DNA of 64,000 nt from an uncultured Pseudomonadales bacterium (GTDB lineage: Bacteria > Pseudomonadota > Gammaproteobacteria > Pseudomonadales > Cellvibrionaceae). The translations under genes were made by a program, and so were the position numbers. The stretch is taken from positions 1,054,001-1,118,000 of the forward strand of contig CANKXO010000001.1 in the NCBI GenBank assembly GCA_947487765.1, read 5' to 3'. Of the stretch, positions 59,489-64,000 are shown in pieces. Position 1 is the stretch's first letter. Each line of letters opens with the position of its first letter. The notes under the pieces are model-generated. The model did no database searches and was not told where the DNA came from. It saw only the letters and a list, made by a program, of their open reading frames with translations.

Positions 59489-61417
59489 TTAGAAAGTTGA
59501 GCTCAGGGTTAATTTGTACGACCGCCCTTCTTCAATCAACTCAAAGGCATCTTCATCTAGCACTGTTTTATTACCTACATTGTCAACCCCCAATCGTAAT
59601 TGAAGATCTTTATACAGAGTTTTACTTAAGCCAATATCTCCTATCGTATAGGCATCAATCTCTTCTGTATTGTCTAGGTCTGTATATTGTTTACTAAGGT
59701 AACGTACACCAGCATCAACGCTTAGACCTGCAAAAGGTAGTTTATGAAAGTAATTTATTTTTGCCGTATGTTTAGCGCGATCCGTTAGCTGATTGCCTTT
59801 GTTATCATCAGAACGATTTTCTGCGTCAAGATAGGTATAACTGAGGTTCAATTTTGCAGAACGGTCAACATTGTAAAAAGACCACTCTGTTTCAATGCCT
59901 TGCAAAAGCGCCTCATCAATATTGTTATATTCAGCTGTAGTAACAGGGAATGGACCCGAGTTATCAACAGTATCTATAGTAGCAATAAGATCATCAACTT
60001 CTGTTCGGAATAACGTAATTGATCCACTATTATTTTTTTGTGTAAACGTTAATCCAGCTTCAAAGGTTTTTCCCGTTTCTGGCTGTAAATCATCGTTACC
60101 AATATAGGTTCGCGTGGGTCCTGTATTCACCACATAAGCCGATGAACCTTCGCGTAACGATGGCGCTAGATAACTTTCTCCGTAACCTAATTTTGCACCG
60201 ATAGCCGGTGAAAGCTGAGTAAACCAATTAATTTTAGGGCTTGCTTCGTTATCATATTTGCTATGAGTATCGTAAGCTAAACCAAGGGTCAATGTACTTG
60301 TATTGGTAACGTTAATAACGTCTTGGACAAAAAATGTTGTAGCATCAATATCATCACTAAATACTATGCGATCATTACGCTCGACATCTTCTTCACGATA
60401 TTGAATTCCGTAACTCAAGTAATGCTGTTCATTGAGTTTGCCTTGCAAATCAATCGCAGCATTATTTTCCTTTATTTTCCACACTGATGTTCCCTCTTCA
60501 ACATCAGCATCACTGGCCGTTATACTGACAGAGGTATCAAAGGCACCTAGCTGTGTGGAGTATTCAATACTGCCAAGCCGGCGTTCAACATCAAGAGGGA
60601 TCGTGCCAATACCAAAGAAGCCATTATCAATATCTTTCCCTTCTTCGGTGCCATAAAGCACGCCTAGCTTCAATCGATCTGTTTCACTGATATCAATACC
60701 GAGGTCAGCTTGTATATTTTCTGTTTCATTTTCAGATTTAATTGTCGCGATATTATTACTATCAAAAATCGCATCTCTCGATTTCGATTCAACTGCAACG
60801 GCTAAATCAACATTATTGGCAAGCGGCCCAGCGGCTGAGACACTGGCGCCCTCACCATCACCACCATTTGCCCCATCGGTTTTTTTACCATAAAGAGAAA
60901 CGGAACCGCTCCACTCTGTGCCCGCCTCACGAGTAATAATATTAATAACGCCTGCAAGTGCATCAGCACCATAAAGACTGGATGCTGGGCCACGAATAAT
61001 TTCGATTCTCTCAATATTGGCAACCGGTACCCAGTTGTAGCGTAGCGCTGGTGCAAAAGGGATATTACGGTCTGTATTCGGTAATCGTTTACCATTGACT
61101 AACACTAATACTTGCTCTGTGTCTTGGCCACGAATCTGTGGCGCCCTCGTTGAGTTACTACCTGTCACCACTAACTGGATACCTGGTGTTGTCTCTAATA
61201 CTTCAGTGACAGTTACCGCACCACTTGCTCTTATTTCTTCGCCAGTAACAACACTGACAGAACCTGCAAACTTAGCTGCATCTACTGGTGCTTTTGCAGA
61301 TACGATAACTTTATCCATTTCAAACGTTTTATTTTCTGCATATGCCGGTATTGCTGCGAATAAAACACTGGTACAAGCCCCCACCCAGAAAGGCAATTTA
61401 TCTCTTTCAAAAAACAT
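59489..61417 (-). CDS. TonB-dependent outer-membrane receptor (heme or siderophore)
   Basis: 642 residues with a signal peptide (MFFERDKLPFWVGACTSVLFAAIPAYA). A TonB-box-like segment (MDKVIVSAK) leads into the plug domain (RGQDTEQVLVLVNGKRLPN, IEIIRGPASSLYGADALAGVINI) and a 22-strand barrel ending in YKLTLSSTF. In heme receptors a His lies between the FRAP and NPNL boxes. Here the corresponding YLAPSLRE to NDDLQPETG segment has no His, so heme is supported by context (HemS, HmuTUV) more than by sequence. A perfect Fur palindrome precedes it. Confidence 0.88.
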   Translation of the reverse strand: MFFERDKLPFWVGACTSVLFAAIPAYAENKTFEMDKVIVSAKAPVDAAKFAGSVSVVTGEEIRASGAVTVTEVLETTPGIQLVVTGSNSTRAPQIRGQDTEQVLVLVNGKRLPNTDRNIPFAPALRYNWVPVANIERIEIIRGPASSLYGADALAGVINIITREAGTEWSGSVSLYGKKTDGANGGDGEGASVSAAGPLANNVDLAVAVESKSRDAIFDSNNIATIKSENETENIQADLGIDISETDRLKLGVLYGTEEGKDIDNGFFGIGTIPLDVERRLGSIEYSTQLGAFDTSVSITASDADVEEGTSVWKIKENNAAIDLQGKLNEQHYLSYGIQYREEDVERNDRIVFSDDIDATTFFVQDVINVTNTSTLTLGLAYDTHSKYDNEASPKINWFTQLSPAIGAKLGYGESYLAPSLREGSSAYVVNTGPTRTYIGNDDLQPETGKTFEAGLTFTQKNNSGSITLFRTEVDDLIATIDTVDNSGPFPVTTAEYNNIDEALLQGIETEWSFYNVDRSAKLNLSYTYLDAENRSDDNKGNQLTDRAKHTAKINYFHKLPFAGLSVDAGVRYLSKQYTDLDNTEEIDAYTIGDIGLSKTLYKDLQLRLGVDNVGNKTVLDEDAFELIEEGRSYKLTLSSTF

Positions 61418-61496
61418 GTGTTAAACCTAAGGTAAATAGTAATTGTGGATAACCATAGGAAGCATTGCTGGTGGGGCAGATTTGCATCCATTTGAG

Positions 61497-61515
61497 AATG
61501 ATAATAATTATCATT
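61497..61515. promoter_or_regulatory. Perfect palindromic Fur box upstream of the receptor gene
   Basis: AATGATAAT-A-ATTATCATT is a perfect 9-1-9 palindrome, matching the Fur core 6-1-6 pattern with no mismatch in GATAAT-A-ATTATC. It lies 80 bases upstream of the receptor start on the minus strand. Confidence 0.92.
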
Positions 61516-61891
61516 TATATTTGCAACAATTATTACAACCCTCAGCTATAGAATTCTGCGAGGAGTGAATTTCATTAGTATTGAGCTAAAAATGTCTGCC
61601 CGTAATAAGCCCTGTAAATCATAAAAAATAAAGAGGCATAAGCAAGGATAAAATAAAAAATAAATTCTATATTTATCAATAGTTTAAAACAATAATTTAA
61701 TGTTAAATATAGCTTATTATTTTATTCAAAAATTTAATGTTGATTTTATATTTGATGATTTAATAATCACAAACTATCTTTAATAATAATGATTTTGCAA
61801 ATTGTCTTAATAGGTAATTTTCTGGGGTCTCAGCCTTATTAACTTTTATGCCCTTACCTTTTTAAATGTCCTCAAATACGGATAATCGTTA
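61516..61891. other. AT-rich intergenic region before the HD-GYP gene
   Basis: About 375 bases with long A/T tracts around 61620-61790. No ORF, hairpin or specific operator other than the Fur box to its left was recognised. It should contain the promoter of the HD-GYP gene. Confidence 0.4.
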
Positions 61892-63088
61892 GTGATCACT
61901 AAAATAACAGTGTCAGAATTAACTATTGGAATGTATATCCAGAAGTTTCCCGGTTCTTGGGCAGATCACCCCTTCTTCAAAAGCACATTTAAAGTCGATT
62001 CAATAAAACAAATAGAAAAGATAAAGGCCAATGGAATAAAGGAAGTTTTCATTGATACAGAAAAAGGGCTGCCAGCGCCTAAAAAAGAACACACTCTACA
62101 GCCAAAACCAGCAACTAAACCTCCTTCTCCTAACTCTAAAAAGCCACCTGCAAAAAAGATAAACCGAGACGCCGCTATTGAGAAGGCCAAAATGGTTTGT
62201 GACCAAGCAAAAGACTGCGTAAAAGATATGTTTGATGAAGTTAGAATGGGCAATGCAGTGAACCTGTCGGTAATTAGCCCTGTTGTTAAAGATATCGTTT
62301 CTTCTGTCGAACAACATCGTGACGCATTACTAACAATCGCTCGATTAAAAAGCAGCAGTGACTATACCTATATGCACTCTGTCGCCGTGTGTGGTTTGAT
62401 GGTCGCCTTGTCAAAAAGAATGAATCTAAATACCAAGCAAATTGAACAAGCGGGGTTAGCGGGCTTATTACACGATATTGGCAAGGTTGCGATGGAAGAT
62501 GAAATTCTTAATAAACCTGGCAAATTAACTGATGAAGAATATACTGCTATTAAATCCCATACCACCGAAGGATACAAAATACTTAGCAAAACAAAAATGG
62601 AGAAAGCTGTTCTCGATGTCGTTCTCCATCATCATGAAAAAATAGACGGTAGTGGCTACCCCGATCAACTTAAGGGGAATAATATTTCTGTACTTTCTAG
62701 GATGGGAGCAATATGTGATGTATACGATGCCGTTACTTCTAATCGACCTTATAGTAGCGGATGGGATCCTGCTTTAGCACTAAAGCGTATGGCGTCTTGG
62801 GAGGGGCATTTTGATAAACAGATATTTTCAAAATTTGTACAATGCTTAGGTATCTACCCAGTCGGGGCTCTGGTCAAAATAAGCTCAGGGCATTTAGCCG
62901 TTATTATTGAACAAAACAGTACTGATTTAGTAAAACCTGTTATTAAAGTGTTTTATTCAACAAAATCACGACAAATGTGCTCTATTAAAATTATTGATTT
63001 AACTAAAGATAAAAACGATTTGAAAATTGAGTCAATTGAAAAATCCGAGAGCTGGAATATTAATGTGGCTGATGATTTTTGCTTTTAA
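61892..63088 (+). CDS. HD-GYP domain c-di-GMP phosphodiesterase with N-terminal DUF3391
   Basis: 398 residues from a GTG at 61892 (ITKITVSELTIGMYIQKFPGSW is the DUF3391 opening; a proline- and lysine-rich linker spans residues 60-92). The HD-GYP domain (about 145-335) has every key motif: LLHDIGKVAMEDEILNKPGKLT (His194-Asp195), LHHHEKIDGSGYP (His246-248 and Gly-Tyr-Pro), and CDVYDAVTSNRPYSSG. This indicates an active phosphodiesterase that lowers c-di-GMP. It stands alone; the PilZ receptor at 29935 is a possible downstream target. Confidence 0.93.
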   Translation: MITKITVSELTIGMYIQKFPGSWADHPFFKSTFKVDSIKQIEKIKANGIKEVFIDTEKGLPAPKKEHTLQPKPATKPPSPNSKKPPAKKINRDAAIEKAKMVCDQAKDCVKDMFDEVRMGNAVNLSVISPVVKDIVSSVEQHRDALLTIARLKSSSDYTYMHSVAVCGLMVALSKRMNLNTKQIEQAGLAGLLHDIGKVAMEDEILNKPGKLTDEEYTAIKSHTTEGYKILSKTKMEKAVLDVVLHHHEKIDGSGYPDQLKGNNISVLSRMGAICDVYDAVTSNRPYSSGWDPALALKRMASWEGHFDKQIFSKFVQCLGIYPVGALVKISSGHLAVIIEQNSTDLVKPVIKVFYSTKSRQMCSIKIIDLTKDKNDLKIESIEKSESWNINVADDFCF

Positions 63089-63258
63089 GATCAGCAAATG
63101 TCACTTAAGTTATACGACAGTTTATATCTATTAGTACAGTTTACACCCTGCAGGACTCGGTCGAAATTTTACTCTGCTATAAACGAATGTCGAAGCAACG
63201 CGTAAGCCATCTAATAGAAACCACGCCTTTTGTGGCTGAAAAGAGCAGAATTTAAACC

Positions 63259-63438
63259 CTACAGCTGAAAGGCTCCAGTTGTTTGATGGTTGTACCGTTG
63301 ATGCAGAAATCTAATTAGTTTTGATTGTTCTTCTTTAGATATGAACAGCAAAAACTCTTTATCATCATTCCAAAAATCTTGGTATATAAAGCCACCTAGC
63401 TTATTCTCAACTTTGGGTGGCACAATTTTCCTATACAT
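63259..63438 (-). CDS. Small protein of unknown function (59 residues)
   Basis: An uninterrupted 59-codon frame from the ATG at 63438 to a TAG at 63259. The sequence looks protein-like, with an aromatic and acidic core (GGFIYQDFWNDDKEFLLFIS) and a basic C-terminal half (KLIRFLHQRYNHQTT). I do not recognise it. It lies 85 bases downstream of the DUF6892-like gene on the same strand and may belong with it. No strong ribosome site is visible, so the call is tentative. Confidence 0.4.
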   Translation of the reverse strand: MYRKIVPPKVENKLGGFIYQDFWNDDKEFLLFISKEEQSKLIRFLHQRYNHQTTGAFQL

Positions 63439-63523
63439 AATTTCTCTACTTTAAAGATACCTAACTGCTTTATAAAAAACCTTTCTGGCCGTCTATTTTA
63501 TGCTTACTTAATTTAAACATATA

Positions 63524-63958
63524 TTATAACCAATCTGCAGAAATACCTTTTTCTTCAAAAGCATCTAACAATAATTTATTATTATCATCAGGGCCAAAGA
63601 GAGTAATTTTCTTTAATTTAGGCAATAATAAGGAATCCTCTGCAGAGCAGATATTAAAAATATCATCTTCTCCACTCCAAAAAGGACAAATGGTCATGTA
63701 GATATCATCTCCACCATCTTGATGAACCTCCTCAATATCCTTTACTTGGGATTCTAGAATTTCTAGTTCATTAAAATATTCCATTATTTCTGGAATAATT
63801 TCATATCCTTCCTCTTCAATATCTATGTCCCTTTTACTATAATTTTCTGCAAAATCAAAAGGGTCTATTGCTGGTTTGATAATATTTTTTTCATACATCA
63901 ATACATTGATGACAGCTAGCCTAAAGTTTGGGTCTTTAAATTTTAATATATTAGACAT
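63524..63958 (-). CDS. DUF6892-like protein of unknown function
   Basis: 144 residues. KFKDPNFRLAVINVLMYEKNIIKPAIDPFDFAENYS at the N-terminus resembles the DUF6892 domain as I remember it. DGGDDIYMTICPFWSGEDDIFNI and a C-terminal ITLFGPDDNNKLLLDAFEEKGI segment look like a leucine-rich-repeat-type ending often seen in immunity-like or hypothetical proteins. The start ATG at 63958 has a ggaga ribosome site. No function is known; membership in a toxin-immunity island is possible but the region to the right is outside the window. Confidence 0.6.
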   Translation of the reverse strand: MSNILKFKDPNFRLAVINVLMYEKNIIKPAIDPFDFAENYSKRDIDIEEEGYEIIPEIMEYFNELEILESQVKDIEEVHQDGGDDIYMTICPFWSGEDDIFNICSAEDSLLLPKLKKITLFGPDDNNKLLLDAFEEKGISADWL

Positions 63959-64000
63959 TTACATATCTCCGTTGCAGTATCTTTTAAGCATAACATAGGC

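Noticed and set aside
63121-63264. Integron attC or insertion-sequence end
   Set aside because: A short direct repeat and an accacgccttttgtggct hairpin are present, but there are no core sites, target duplications or transposase.
1-64000. CRISPR array, tRNA, rRNA or prophage
   Set aside because: No regularly spaced repeats, no tRNA-like cloverleaf ends that I could recognise, no rRNA cores and no phage structural genes were seen.

Overview
The window reads as one continuous piece of a low-GC, AT-rich gammaproteobacterial chromosome, most likely marine. TAXI-type TRAP transport, an AGCS symporter, RTX repeats, HemP/HemS/ExbBD/TonB heme uptake, Bfd/bacterioferritin, PilZ and HD-GYP proteins all fit that. 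I could not place the genus. I saw no rRNA, tRNA, CRISPR array, transposase or phage module.

Layout. (1) 1-5650: a LivM/LivG/LivF-like ABC importer (5' end cut off by the window) followed by a periplasmic cyclase-family hydrolase, an iron-dependent alcohol dehydrogenase and a GabD-like succinate-semialdehyde dehydrogenase, ending at a strong hairpin. This looks like an uptake and catabolic operon for a C4 compound feeding succinate. (2) 6262-11640: one 1793-residue exported protein with carbohydrate-binding-like repeats, a polysaccharide-lyase-like domain, seven RTX nonapeptides and a long unassigned C-terminus. (3) 11705-19715: small-molecule transport (family 3 binding protein, AGCS symporter, fused TRAP permease coupled to a DAHP synthase, TAXI binding protein with its own terminator), with a lipoprotein esterase and a GFA protein between.

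(4) 19956-27317 is the most interesting part: a small, apparently undescribed biosynthetic locus. A KS-less megasynthase (acyl/aryl adenylation domain, ketoreductase, three near-identical carrier domains, thioesterase with a cysteine nucleophile) is followed by a glycosyltransferase. Divergent from it is an Fe(II)/2-oxoglutarate enzyme whose sequence matches the SyrB2 chlorinating-enzyme family. Its iron site reads His-Gln-Val instead of His-x-Asp, or the His-x-Ala/Gly of known halogenases. I infer a halogenated, carrier-bound acyl product.

(5) 27869-33413: orphan betaine-type binding protein, universal stress protein, PilZ, DUF2490 protein, metal-efflux-type permease and LysR regulator. (6) 33645-41069: an oxidoreductase cluster around a LysR regulator (CmcJ/NvfI-like oxygenase, MDR reductase, SDR, crotonase, 2OG oxygenase, LtrA). 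Two of its operons share a 10-base upstream motif. (7) 41477-50926: TRIC channel protein, then a redox/sulfur-flavoured group headed by a MarR regulator with a C-terminal four-cysteine cluster and a perfect 21-bp palindrome in its divergent promoter. This group contains a redoxin broken by a one-base frameshift. After it come a ThrE exporter, VOC and Lrp proteins and two tandem universal stress proteins.

(8) 51322-61515: a complete Fur-controlled heme-uptake locus. It starts with two Fur boxes, a 43-residue HemP, two unknown proteins, HmuT, HmuU and HmuV. Bfd and bacterioferritin follow, then, on the opposite strand, a TonB receptor (its own perfect Fur palindrome), HemS, TonB, ExbB and ExbD. 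(9) 61892-end: an HD-GYP c-di-GMP phosphodiesterase and two small proteins of unknown function.

Family names rest on reading motifs and on remembered family sequences; no database search was run.
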